Assembly (NCBI RefSeq): GCF_027943255.1
Contig: NC_072893.1
Span: 36,726,001-36,790,000, forward strand
DNA: 64,000 bases
Source of the DNA: Anastrepha obliqua
Taxonomy: Eukaryota; Arthropoda; Insecta; Diptera; Tephritidae
Direction of reading: 5' to 3'
The number at the start of each line of letters is the position of its first letter. The first letter of the stretch is position 1. A program made the position numbers and the translations under genes. Shown here piece by piece: positions 12,234-22,707 of the stretch. Below the pieces are notes generated by a model. It saw only the letters and a list, made by a program, of their open reading frames with translations. It was not told the DNA's origin and searched no databases.

Positions 12234-12960
12234 GGGGTTACGCCACTCTAGCTACTGTAAAAAAGCAGTTTTTTAAGGATTTTTTTTACATTGAAAGAAA
12301 GGTGCTAGGAAAAAACTGTTTAAGTATATTATTAAGCATGTATTTAAGTGTAATTACAAATATTTTTATTGAAAAATATTACAAAATGGCGCCTTTGGAG
12401 TGAATCTCTGAACGCGCCCTGCGAAAAAGGCACTTCACGGCACGCAGTACAACTGACGTAAATGTCCACCTAAACCAAATTAAAAACATTCTTCTCAATC
12501 GACGTGAGTATAGCTGTAGAAATACGTACGGGATTTTAGAAATATTGAAATTTGTGTATTTTGCAGATGTTTGAAGTCAAAAGTAGAATTTTTCGTCTAA
12601 AATGGAACCGTTAATTGTTTATAAAAATTTTTCTAATCAATTAATAAAAAAATCCGTACGTATTTCAGTGCGGAATAATGTTCTAAAGATCCTTGTACAA
12701 TTACAAGTGAAAATATTAAAAATTGTTTGTGTTATGCTGCTTGCCGTTTTGAAAAATCACGTTTTGAGATAAACACGGTTTAAATTTGTATAGTCGGTTC
12801 AGAGACGTCAGAGGCGCTCGCGCAAAAGTGCGAAATATTAGAGATAAACATTTTTTTCACGCATAGGACTTTTTGTTTTATATTCTAAAGAGTTTAAAGC
12901 ATCTTTTAAGCAAAAAAAAAAAAATTCGATATTTTGAAAATCCTAGAGTGGCCTAACCCC
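12234..12960. mobile_element. 727-bp TTAA MITE, present in unit A only
   Basis: The ends are GGGGTTACGCCACTCTAG (left) and, reversed, GGGGTTAGGCCACTCTAG (right), 17 of 18 identical. TTAA flanks both sides (12230-12233 and 12961-12964). In unit B (about 22210) and unit C (about 51708) the matching place has a single TTAA with no insert, so the insertion and its target duplication can be read directly. TTAA duplication is typical of piggyBac-type transposition. No transposase frame is inside. The subterminal text CTAGGATTTTCAAAATATCG resembles those of the elements at 32579 and 58636. Confidence 0.9.
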
Positions 12961-13054
12961 TTAAAATATCTACAGATCGATGTGACGAGGGTTACTATTT
13001 ACATTTCTGGCTTAACAATGGGACAATGAACATTGGCAGAACGTTGGTGAACCG

Positions 13055-13260
13055 TTGAAAACAGCTTTATTGCTTCTCAAAATATTCTCCCAGATGGCCA
13101 ATACACTTTTGCAGTCGTCTGTACAAATTTTTGAAACAATTTATTCAGTCGCGCTTCCAGGGCATTTTTTGAATTGTGTGGAATCCAACGCGAACACATC
13201 TTTTTTACCACAAAAAATATTTCACTCTTGCGACCTAGCTTTCCATTACTCACAATCATT
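13055..13260 (-). pseudogene. short mariner transposase remnant (unit A)
   Basis: Minus-strand translation gives KMCSRWIPHNSKNALEARLN followed by FQKFVQTTAKVYWPSG. The RWIPHN block follows the helix-turn-helix in mariner transposases. The matching region in unit C (51740-52190) is longer and shows the preceding ISMTSVNKILHDHL. Confidence 0.7.
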
Positions 13261-13412
13261 TACACAAGCACAATTATTTTTATTTAGCAAAAACAGTACT
13301 CAGAAAGAAAATTGGAAGATTCATTGTCGCCACCTTGTATAATTGAATGAAAATAGCAATTTTAACTCCTTTTTACCTGCTGATACACAAACCGAAGTTG
13401 ATTGAGTGAAAT

Positions 13413-13418
13413 TTTATT
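13413..13418 (-). promoter_or_regulatory. poly(A) signal of protease A
   Basis: AATAAA on the minus strand, about 40 nt past the stop codon. It is kept in copies B and C. Confidence 0.7.
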
Positions 13419-13455
13419 ATTTTAATTTCTAACAGGAAAAATGTTTGCTTTTTAC

Positions 13456-14323
13456 TCAAGAAGCACAAGTACAATCGACGTCAGAATTTGCCCGTATCCA
13501 ATCTCGTGTAACAACAATATTCGTAAAGCCATCTGGTATACTGCTTCCACAGCCATTAACATTAAAAGATGCCACACCTATAATCACACCATTGCAAGCC
13601 GCCGGGCCACCAGAATCGCCACCGCAAACCCCATTACCAACACTCTTGTCAAGACATCTCATTGAGTCCGCCAGTGTGGTCATACGTTTGACGCACGTAT
13701 CATGATTTAGAGCAAGCACTGTATTATACTGTAACGTTGTGGCCAGACCACCGCTCGACACACCACCCCACCCTGTTATTATGACTGACGAGTTTTCGGG
13801 TACTTCGACGCTGGCAAGTAGTATTGGTTTTATGTCATCGGTGAAATCAAGCGATTGATTAAGTCTCAGCAAAGCTATATCGTAGTTGAATGAACTATAT
13901 TCAGGATGTATTTTCACCTCAGCGACTGATGTCACCACACCGCCTGAGTTGAACGTCACAGTGCCGGCACGTACCGAGAAGTTCGATGCGGAATAACTGT
14001 AGAGTAGAGCGTTTAAAGTAAAGAGATAGACAAATGCAAAGGCTGTTATAGGATATTTACCCGCTCACACAGTGAGCTGCTGTCACAACATAATTTCTTG
14101 AGATGATCGCGCCACCACAAACGACGATATAGCCATCACCATTGCGTGTCACCAACACTTGGTAAGGAAATTGTCCTTCAACAGCGTCTTGGCCACCATA
14201 AATGCGACCTTGTGGTGACAGAAACGGGACAGCGACGGTGGTGCCATTCGTTGCAGCAGTGCAGCCTGTTGCCGCTACTGCAGCAATGATACAAATTACG
14301 AGTGGAAAATTCTTAATTTCCAT
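13456..14323 (-). CDS. secreted chymotrypsin-fold serine protease, paralogue A (2 exons)
   Basis: Exon 1 runs 14323 to 14061 and exon 2 13996 to 13456, with a 64-bp GT-AG intron between; 804 nt code 267 residues. Residues 1-20 look like a signal peptide (hydrophobic core VICIIAAVAA). A short propeptide ends at Arg40, and the mature chain starts IYGG, the zymogen-cleavage pattern. The triad is His84 (TAAHC), Asp127 (NYDIALLRL) and Ser216 (GDSGGP). By alignment to chymotrypsin, position 189 is Gly, 190 Val, 214 Ser, 216 Asn and 226 Asp. Gly189 with Asp226 is the arrangement of brachyurins (crab and fly-larva collagenases), not trypsins. Six cysteines fit the 42-58, 168-182 and 191-220 pairs; Cys201 lacks its usual partner at 136. 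The C-terminal Cys-Thr-Cys is unusual. Probable role: extracellular, perhaps gut, proteolysis (inference). Confidence 0.93.
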
Positions 14324-14379
14324 GTCTGCTTTGGTGCATCGTCAAGAACAATGTAAGTGTTCACCCCTTTTTTGGCTCG

Positions 14380-14386
14380 TTTTATA
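14380..14386 (-). promoter_or_regulatory. TATA box of protease A
   Basis: TATAAAA on the minus strand, 57-63 nt upstream of the ATG, implying a 5' leader of about 30 nt. The sequence and spacing recur in B and C. Confidence 0.75.
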
Positions 14387-14479
14387 CTAGGCGCTTTTTC
14401 TAATTAGTGCTAGTAAATCAATTTTTGAAAAGCCATTAAAAAATAGTTTACACCCATCCGCCGTCTCAGTTGCTCATTT

Positions 14480-14612
14480 GATTAGATAACCTGTTTACAA
14501 AGTTTGCTAAGAAAGCAAGGTAAGTTTTTTACTTAATTCTATAATGACCTGGGATATCATTACTTATATTAGGTAAGATTAGATAACTTGCTTACAAAAT
14601 TAGCTAAGAAGG
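14480..14612 (-). promoter_or_regulatory. duplicated upstream module with GATA and forkhead-like sites (A)
   Basis: Two related stretches of about 35 bp start with GATTAGATAAC at 14480 and at 14577. Each continues TGTTTACAAAG or TGCTTACAAAA and then TTAGCTAAGAA or a variant. AGATAA is a GATA-factor site and TGTTTAC a forkhead consensus. Both stretches are kept in paralogues B and C. In Drosophila, GATA factors drive gut digestive enzyme genes; the functional link here is inference. Confidence 0.5.
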
Positions 14613-14844
14613 AAAGTCGATGGCCTAGATACTACTTTTTTCCAATAGAGAAAGTACATAATCAAGGCCATTCTCGGCTAATTTTGGCTTTCAATCGCAT
14701 TAATTGCCCCACTGATAGCGCTCGATGAAATATTAAAAATATTGATCCCGCGATAGTCAACATAGATAGCAGGTCGCTCTTCTGGTGAATTTAGCTGAGC
14801 ACAACTGAATTTCAATTGTGAAACTTTCCTCCAAAGGCGTTCTG

Positions 14845-15218
14845 TACCAGCTCAAGTAGAAGTCCACTTCTCTCCAAGTCTTGTGCAGAGCATTATTAAA
14901 TTTAGTTGTATTGCACAAAATTAAATCCAAATAGTTCGTTAGTTTGAAATTTCTCAACTAGTTACAATGTAAAAAAAACCCATTTTCACTTAAACCTATT
15001 TTCAGAGCACTTTTGCCACTCCGAAAAAGATACCTCTAAAATGAGCCTTTTTAAAGGCACCAACTTCAGGCATTGAAAAATGTTGAGCTCCCATTTTATT
15101 TTTGATGTTCGGAAACAAGACTAAATTATTAGGTGCCAAATAAGGGTTGTAAAGCGGGTGGATGGCTCACTAATTCAATCTTTTGGGTGCTCAAAAACTC
15201 GTTTGTCTAAACTGACAC
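14845..15218 (-). repeat. right 374-bp direct repeat flanking unit A
   Basis: Direct copy of 8761-9133 (starts TACCAGCTCA, ends CTAAACTGACAC). Here it continues without a break into the rest of the mariner fossil, so this is probably the original copy and the left one the derived copy. Confidence 0.85.
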
Positions 15219-15530
15219 ATGAGAACTCGCATTGTCTTGGAGTGATTTGGAATGATTTTTCTACGGTGGTTGGTTTTCCTTCATTCTCCGAAAACGTCTG
15301 GTAAAAAAATGGTTGTGTACCTTTCAGAAGTTTCAAGGTTCCCCGTTGGTGCTTGTGCAGTTGTGACATGGTGAAATTTTCCGAAAAACAGGCGACCATT
15401 TGTTTTGCGTTGCCTCTTCCGCGAAGTGTTTTGCTGAATTACAGGTAAGCTCGTCTTGGAACACTCATATTGTTGATTGCTGTCTTGTTTCCGGTTCATA
15501 TGGATGTATCGAAGATTTTCCACCAGCTAG
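14995..15530 (-). pseudogene. mariner transposase fossil (SETMAR/cecropia-like type)
   Basis: Minus-strand translation over frame breaks gives LPDVFGENEGKPTTVEKSF, then a run in the place of HHDNAxxHTS, then LDKRVFEHPKD (equivalent to FLSTQKIELVSHPP), a gap, and the C-terminal LEVSFSEWQKCSENRF. These match the central and C-terminal parts of a mariner transposase, including the region of the second catalytic Asp. Stops and frame changes are frequent. Confidence 0.7.
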
Positions 15531-15639
15531 AATGTCATATATGTATGTGCTTTAAACCACCACGACTAAATTTCTTAAACATTTCTTTGCACCAATCGAG
15601 ACGAGTACATTTTAATTATTAAGTTATGCGGTACTCAAC

Positions 15640-16161
15640 GAGAGAGTTGGTGAATCACTGCCACGTCCAGCGAAAAAAGTATTCATGCTTCAAAGGTGCA
15701 CAACATATTCTTTGGATCAGAAGCGTGCCATTTACTATGAACTCCTTAAACCATCTGAAACCATCACTGGCGATCGTTATCGACTGCAGTTAATGCGTTT
15801 GAATCGAGCTCTCAAAGAAAAGCAGCCGGAATGGGACGATAGACATGACAAACTGATTTTGCTGCATGGCAACGCCAGGCCACACGTTGCTAAATCGGCC
15901 CAGAAATGAGGACTGAATTGGGAATCTTGCCCCACCCGCCGTATTCCCCAGACATTGCAGCTTCGGATTACCTGTTGGGATCTGTTCCGATCAATGCAGT
16001 CAGCCCTTATTGTAGAGCGGGTCACTTCTTACGAGAGCATCGGCAACTGGCTCAACGAATGGATCAATCAAAATAACTCGAAGTTTTCGTCAGAGGAATG
16101 CTGTATGCTGCCTAAAATATGGAGTAAAGTTGTAGCTTCCAATGGAAAATACTTCACATAA
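15640..16161 (+). pseudogene. mariner transposase fossil, C-terminal half
   Basis: Plus-strand translation reads YYELLKPSETITGDRYRLQL, LNRALKEKQPEWDDRHDKLI and LLHGNARPHVAKSAQK, with the normal H-D-N-A-R-P-H catalytic block altered to H-G-N-A-R-P-H. A frame change follows, then PHPPYSPDIAASDY-like text, FRSMQSAL, NWLNEWINQNNSKFSSEE and KVVASNGKYFT. It is a mauritiana-type mariner. The Asp-to-Gly change at the second catalytic position and the internal stop make it inactive. The N-terminal half is missing. Confidence 0.85.
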
Positions 16162-16501
16162 AATCATGTATTATTTAATTTTTTAAATAATTCGTAATTT
16201 TGGCTAAGAAAGGACAGAAACTTATTCCCATATCCAATAAAAAATCAAATTGATGAGTCTTCTGCTAGGCAGTACTGATTTGACACTCAATGAATTCCTG
16301 TTACTCCTGCAAATTAGAAATAAAATGCGAGCACAACATTTTTCGTTGAACGTCTTCTATTAAAACAGAAGAGAAATAGTCAAAATATTGAGCTGCTATC
16401 GTTCTGTGGCTGTAAATATTAATTCGAAATTCGTTAGTTAAAAAGTTCCCTTTGCTTCTGAATTCTTTAGCACCCATAAAGGTCAATATTTTCCTCTGTA
16501 C
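16162..16501. other. no recognised feature
   Basis: AT-rich sequence between a mariner fossil and a SINE. I see no gene or repeat ends. Confidence 0.4.
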
Positions 16502-16812
16502 GACCGCCGTAGCCGAATAGATTGGTGCGTGACTACCATTCGGAATTCACGTATGTTCGCATTTCGGTGAAACACCAAAATGAAGAAAAGCATTTTTCTA
16601 ATAGCGGTCACCACTCGGCAGGCAATGATAAACTTCCGAGTGTATTTCTGCCATGAAAAAGCTTCTCATAAAAAAAATATATGCCGTTCGGAGTCGGCAT
16701 AAAACAGTAGGTCCCTCCATTTGTGGAACAACATCAAGACGCGCGCCACAAGTAGGAGAAGGAGCCCGGCCAAACACCCAAAAAAAGTGTACGCGTCAAT
16801 TACATACACACA
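16502..16812 (+). mobile_element. tRNA-derived SINE
   Basis: The head carries a tRNA-like A box (TAGCCGAATAGATTGGTGCG) and a decayed B box (ATGTTCGCATTTCGG), as in a pol III promoter. The body includes GGCAGGCAATGATAAACTTC and GTCCCTCCATTTGTGGAAC and ends near GTGTACGCGTCAATTACATA. I remember this body as a high-copy SINE in tephritid fruit fly genomes. The left limit of the B/C duplication lies inside this copy. Confidence 0.8.
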
Positions 16813-17965
16813 ACAGCTTGAGCGTAAACTTTCAGCTGTAACAATGTAAAATATAAATCCTCTTATTTATGCTTGAACACTTCTTTTAACCTTGCATTAT
16901 CCTTTCAAGCAATTTAAAGCAATTACTTACAGTTTTCATTCTCACTTGATTAAAATGGTTTATTTTACAAGCATATACATACTTAAATAAGTAGTTTACA
17001 CTTTTGCATATCTGCATATGAGAGCAAACGCCAGCAGGGGTTATGCAAGGAGTGGCGGCGAGGTGACGTGACGCAGATGCACATGTGGGTGCACGTAATC
17101 AGAATTTAAAATGTAGTATCTTACTTTCCCTAAAGTTTTGTTTTACATTTGCGTTTTGAGCGTGATGAATTATCTGGTAAACTTTTTTGTGTTTTTTTAT
17201 ACAAATAAACATCAACGACGTCAATCGCTAAAGTTTCCTTCACATACAGCCTTCATTTATTGTCGCACACTTGACATCAAAAAGCCAAAACTGTAATCTG
17301 TTTAATATGATATATGCCAAAATGTATGCTACAAATTTGTACTTACTCATATTCTCATTCATTCATACACTCATCTATTCATTTAACTTTTATACCAATG
17401 CAGGCATTCGAGGTGTGATCGCCTACATGCGCGCTTTCTACACACACTGCTGCTGGTGTGGCTATAAAAGGGCGTTTGCTCGTAAAATACACATTACAAT
17501 CACAAACCTTTGCTCTCACGTCTGCAAGTACATATACCACACTGCATACATACATATAATACGAGTATTACACACTTACATGAAGCATGCAAGTTTAAAA
17601 CACTTTTTCCGTCGGTTGAGTGTTAATGCTTTTACGTCATATGTGCTGTGTGGACTTTTACGCAAATTGAGGGTTTTCAATTCATACTTTGCTTACTGGT
17701 GTTTTTAATTTTGCTCTACTTCTGACGCTGTGAAAAGCGTGGTTCTACTTATGACTTTCTGCTTGCGAAAAAGTACGTAAAACACCATTTGAAATTTTTT
17801 ATTTACGCTGATTAGCTTATTCAGGAATAATCTGCTTAGCACTTTGTTTCATTTTAATTTTTCTTACTCTATAAATTTTTTTCTGTATGCTTCAAAATGC
17901 GGTTTTGCGCGCATCTGACGCCCACAAGTCTGTGTAAGTCAGCAAAACATTAATTTTCTAAACTT
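16813..17965. other. shared non-coding sequence (B copy)
   Basis: The counterpart is 48129-49260, very similar. A 145-codon plus-strand frame at 17271-17708 lies in T-rich sequence, is shortened in the other copy and shows no domain; I do not call it a gene. Confidence 0.6.
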
Positions 17966-19163
17966 CCCAGTAGAAAAAAAGGAGTGAAAAGCGATTACGG
18001 AAGCTCTTCTTTGGAATCGGGAGGGCCTTACCATCTCCATGATTACCTTAATTATTTTTTATATGAAATGAGCCAAAACGCAAGGCATTGCATTTTCGCT
18101 TGCGACGGAACATCTTATAGAAGGTGTTATTGCAAGTCATTATGCCACCGCTTGTACGAGAATGCTTTTGAGAAGGAGCTGTCTTCAAGCGCTTCACAAA
18201 CGCCTGGCAGTATGCCCTTCTTGCTCGCTTACTTTGTAAGGGCTGCAGGAAGCCGTCTTTGTCATGTGATGTTATCTTACTTCCAAACAGCAACGATAAT
18301 TTCAAAAAATTATTTTAATTTTAATAATTATAAGTATTTTAATAGATGATTTATTTATTTATTTATTTTTTATAAATATGAATTTTAAACAAAAAAGATA
18401 AATAAATGTAATTAAATTATTATATATGAACTTAATGATAATAACCGAGTGGATAACATTTTCTTTCTGTCGGTGGTGATTGAAACATCTATTTTCCCAT
18501 TAACAAGTGCATGGGCTCCAACGGAAATTGTGTGATCATTTTTATGCAAATTGTTTGTAGACCTTTGATTATTTTTAAACATCTCTTTGTGAAAATCAAG
18601 TTGTTTTCTTTCATTAAAGTCATTGTCGGTTCTTAATAGCGATGATTTAGTTTTGAAAGTTGTAACATTTTTAATTCTTTCCCCTCTCTGGTAACATTTA
18701 CCGCAGCCTGCTAAAGCGTTATGACCCATAGTATCACACTTGAAGGAACGTGCTGGTGTATCACATATAAAAGCTCTGATTTCGAATTTAAATTCCCGGC
18801 TATTCAGCACAAGGTCATTTAATTAATTTAATTTACACTCACTCTTTTTATTATAAATTTTACTTAAGTTATTTCTAACTTTCCGAAGCACGTCTTTTCA
18901 TCACAAAAATACACTTTTAATAAATTTACAGAAATGAACGCGTCACTTTTTTTTGTTTGTACCGCCTACTGTAAATTTCGACAATTGTGTAGGTACAAAC
19001 GTTAGCTCGACAGTTTATTTTGTAACACCTTGCCTACTCACTTCTCGAGAAGGAGCACTGGAAGCGCTCTGTGAGCAGTGCTGTTGACATAAGCATTTCA
19101 CTTGCTTAGAAGCTGTTCTGTAATAGCTTATGAAGGCAAGATATTGCACCATTTCTTTCTGGG
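17966..19163 (-). mobile_element. 1.2-kb decayed DNA transposon, B-specific, with Transposase_21-like fragment
   Basis: Unit C lacks this block: there the flanks join directly (about 49260). The ends read CCCAGTAGAAA and, reversed, CCCAGAAAGAAA. The minus-strand frame at 18412-18810 contains FEIRAFICDTPARSFKCDTM followed by GHNALAGCGKCYQRGERI and LLRTDNDFN. I recognise these from animal CACTA/EnSpm-like transposases of the Transposase_21 type, where this block carries a Cys pair. Only about 100 residues remain. A clean target duplication is not seen, so exact ends are provisional. Confidence 0.65.
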
Positions 19164-19314
19164 TTGTGATTACCAATTTGAACACAAACACACTAAGCTT
19201 CCTATCTACTCGTGGCCTTGAACCCAGGAATTGCACATTTCGGAAGCATGCCACGAGTTGAATGGATAGTTGTGTGTGAATGTGTAAGCAAAAATGTTTG
19301 CTGCTGAAGTGAAA

Positions 19315-20930
19315 TGCGTTGAGAAGTTAGGAAAGTCTGAACCAGTGACAAACCGGACAGCCAGAATCACAAGGACCTGCGGATGACTGTAGTGCCCGGG
19401 TTATGGATGATACTTGAAGAATAGAATTCCAGTATGAAACTTGAACACTAAACACTATTCACAGTAACTGCCTGACCAGCCTCATTTTCGATTGACTTTG
19501 ACTAAATTCGAAACTAGACTGTAAAACATCATCAATATTCTCAGGTGACACAGGGACAGGAAAGCTCGGGCCATGTTCTACCGGCTGATCAACTGATGTA
19601 ACATTAGGATAGATAATAGCTTTTTTTATTTTTGGAGTTATATCCACTAACATCTATACAGCAAAAATAACAATCGTCTAAATGGTTTTTTTGCTCTCTC
19701 CATACCATGGGTACTGCAAATTTAAAAGCTTTCTTCGTTTTTTTAAACCATTTCCTTAGATCCTCTACACAAACATAACATACTTTATGCGGAACCCAAC
19801 ACTTGTCTTGATTACTGATTTCTAAACCAAAATATGCAAAGTAAACTTTTTTTACAAAGTCAGTAATTTCCCTTTGATGTTTTTTAATGACAAAATTACC
19901 ACATATGTAGCAAAAAGCGTTAGGAGCATTTTTACAATCACGTTTAACCATTTTAATTTTGAATAAAAAACGCACAGCAATTTGAGGTTATAACTCACTA
20001 AAAGAAAGCTAACAGCTGTTAAATTTATAAGAACTACCAACTTAAAAACATTTTTCTTCATTGCCAATCTGATTACATTTTAATAATGTTGCCAACTAAA
20101 AAGTATTTAAGAAGTTAAAAATATATCCGATACATTTTGGTACATAAACTTTATTTTTACTTAATTGTAAAATGTGAAAAGTTGATGGGTGATATAACTT
20201 TTTAATAATTTTTTTCGTAATCAGGACACCAAATTACAAAGTAATTAGTTAAAATTATCGAAAAAGTTTTTTGGTTGTTGGCCTGTATTATCATTCGCCC
20301 AAATGCGGCAATTCTGCTTATTGACGAAACCACTGAGGTGAAAATGTGCCTCATCATTGAAGATGATTTTCTTCGAAAATTGGTCATTCACTATTGCCAT
20401 TTCCTGCCTCCATTCTGACCATTGACGACGCTTGAAATGGTCAAGAGGCTTTAGTTCTTGAGTCAATTGCACCTTGTAAGCGTGTAAATGCAAGTCTTTA
20501 TGCATAATGTTCATCAACGACGAGCGTGAGAGGTGCAATTGTTGGGCACGCCGACGGGTTGAGGTGGACGGCTCTTCAACCACTCTATAGCGAATAGCAG
20601 CAATATTTTCTGCAGTACGAGCTGTACACGCATGCACTGGTGTTTCCACATCTCCTACAGACCCGGTTTGCTCAATCTTTTGCACCATTTTTCCGATTGT
20701 ACGCACATTTGGACGATTAAATTGACCTGTTTTCATAATAAGCCTGAATAACTTTAACGCATTGCTCGATTGTGTATCTTTCCATGGTTCAAATTGAGAT
20801 AGTCTGAAATTGACAAATGTCAAATGAAATGCAGAAAAAACTAGACGTTTAGGTGGTGGTTCACATTCAACATCGGTCCTTGGAAATTTAACCACCCTTT
20901 ATATGATAAGTATCAAGCTTCAACCATTTT
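19315..20930 (-). pseudogene. mariner-like transposase fossil, split by an insertion (unit B)
   Basis: Same fossil as in unit A. Here 20245-20766 is open for longer: NRPNVRTIGKMVQKIEQTGS, VEEPSTSTRRRAQQLHLSRS, HKDLHLHAYKVQLTQELKPL, RQWSEWRQEMAIVNDQF and FNDEAHFHLSGFVNKQNCRI (first catalytic Asp). At about 20284 similarity to the unit C copy breaks off, and it resumes at about 19489. The text between is the Cys-rich gene fragment. Confidence 0.82.
19604..19975 (-). pseudogene. N-terminal fragment of arthropod Cys-rich repeat-associated protein (unit B)
   Basis: 123 codons, identical to the unit A copy over most of its length (CYICG, CYVCVEDLRKW, FAVPMVWREQKNHLDDCYFC). The frame ends early: an A-run after NSKNKK shifts the reading, and the family's typical IYPN and PVEHGPSFPVPVSPE text continues in a second frame down to about 19500. 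Only the N-terminal part of the family is present. It is inserted in, and in the same direction as, a mariner fossil. Confidence 0.6.
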
Positions 20931-21339
20931 GAGCATATCAAGAACACTTCAGCACATCTTATTGATTCACGATTTTTAATTGCTACTTTTTTTTGTGGAA
21001 ACGGTCACTTGGTCTAAAAATCCACATTATTTTTCGAGATGTCACCAAATAATGGTTCTGTATTAAAGAAAAAACGTAAAATGTTCGCTGCCGCTATTAA
21101 GAAATTTTGATCCAGGTGCTAACAGAGTATTTTGTTTTTTATTTTCGAAAGAAAAAAAGAGTTCATTGGACATAAATCCTCCGGCCTTGTAGTGACGAAA
21201 TGGATAGGCAAGCAATTTCAACAAGAGATGCAACTTCAACAAGAGATGCAACTCGGAAGAAATTTCAACAAGAGATGCAACTCGCAGTGACAAAGATGTA
21301 AAAAAACCAGAAATAATCGTCTAATGCTGCAGGCTACCA

Positions 21340-21850
21340 TGTTTCAAGCCCCGGCGAAGTCGATCAGCTTCTGTCTGTTACCGGATATTTCGTAGTGCAG
21401 GCTGAGTTTCCCGACGGTGCGACCAAATATTCCCTCTTTGCTCACCTTGGTATTGAATTCGCCAAGCACGATTTTCATGTTGTGGCGGGGGCAGCGCTCA
21501 TAAGAACGTTCCAGGCGCTCATAGTAGCAATCTATGGGCCCACTATCCTCTTCCGTCGGGGCGTGCGAGATGTTGAAAAATCTCGCTTTGAAGCGAGACA
21601 CTCGTCCACCGGAGTGAACGGCAAAACGCTCCTTTACCTGGCAGCTGTAGTAGACGTCGCAAGGTAATATGTTTTTCTTGCCTTGCCCCGTCCATCGCAT
21701 CTTTTGGATGGCAGTTATGTCAGCCTTTGTTCTTACGAGCACGTCAACCAGCTGGGCAGAGGCACCTTCTCCATTAAGTTCTCGTTCGAGACTTTGTTTT
21801 CGTTTTCATGGGTGGTATTTTTACATTGCAGCGCGCAGCGTGCAGATATA
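21340..21850 (-). pseudogene. RTE-type LINE endonuclease fragment (unit B)
   Basis: The best preserved of the three copies: 132 codons are open at 21344-21742, from LVRTKADITAIQKMRWTGQG through FFNISHAPTEEDSGPIDCYY and ERCPRHNMKIVLGEFNTKVS to KLIDFAGA. Parts of the endonuclease core are missing, so it is not functional. Confidence 0.8.
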
Positions 21851-22319
21851 CTAGGCTGTTTCACCTTCTCACATTAGCGCGCTCCCAAACGGGTGTTCGG
21901 AAGCTACGCTGAGAATACTTGGGTGAAACCCCGAAGTTGTGAGCTGCTTGGACCATATGCAGAAGAATTGGCCTGACCACTCCCAATCGGAAGGCGTTCA
22001 AAGACTTTCCCGACTTGCGTGAACTTCTACATATGGAGCCATCCTTCCATATTGTACTTACTTTGAAGTTCATTGGGATTTATATGTTAATAAAACCGCC
22101 AATACCTGTTCGATTTAAAAATTGTTTTTTGTTTTTCACAGATTGTATAAACTCTTAGTGTTTCTAAAACTTTTTGCATATTGAGGACATTTTCTGTGCA
22201 AGAAAAAATGCTTTAAAATATCTACAGATCGATGTGACGAGGGTTACTATTTACATTTCTGGCTTAACAATGGGACAATGAACATTGGCAGAACGTTGGT
22301 GAACCGTTGAAAACAGCTT

Positions 22320-22520
22320 TATTGCTTCTCAAAATATTCTCCCAGATGGCCAATACACTTTTGCAGTCGTCTGTACAAATTTTTGAAACAATTTATTCAG
22401 TTGCGCTTCCAGGGCATTTTTTGAATTGTGTGGAATCCAACGCGAACACATCTTTTTTACCACAAAAAATATTTCACTCTTGCGACCTAGCTTTCCATTA
22501 CTCACAATCATTTACACAAG
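22320..22520 (-). pseudogene. short mariner transposase remnant (unit B)
   Basis: Same remnant as in unit A (KMCSRWIPHNSKNALEAQLN), shortened relative to unit C. Confidence 0.7.
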
Positions 22521-22664
22521 CACAATTATTTTTATTTAGCAAAAACAGTACTCAGAAAGAAAATTGGAAGATTCATTGTCGCCACCTTGTATAATTGAAT
22601 GAAAGTAGCAATTTTAACTCCTTTTTACCTGCTGATACACAAACCGAAGTTGATTGAGTGAAAT

Positions 22665-22670
22665 TTTATT
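22665..22670 (-). promoter_or_regulatory. poly(A) signal of protease B
   Basis: AATAAA on the minus strand downstream of the stop, as in paralogue A. Confidence 0.7.
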
Positions 22671-22707
22671 ATTCTAATTTCGAACAGAACAAATTTTTGC
22701 TTTTTAC

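Larger units (their letters stand above)
9134..14844. repeat. duplicated unit A (5.7 kb)
   Basis: The block is colinear with about 19314-24120 (unit B) and 49405-54590 (unit C). It holds in order a mariner fossil, a fragment of an RTE endonuclease, a second mariner remnant and a serine protease gene. Similarity ends abruptly at both limits, where the 373-bp direct repeats begin. A and B share an insertion in the mariner fossil that C lacks, which suggests A and B are the closest pair. Confidence 0.85.

Noticed and set aside
13055..13342. 95-codon plus-strand frame identical in A and B
   Set aside because: It lies antisense to a mariner remnant and is disrupted in C.
17271..17708. 145-codon open frame, partly kept in unit C
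   Set aside because: Conservation is explained by duplication. Composition is T-rich, length differs between copies, and no domain or start context supports it.
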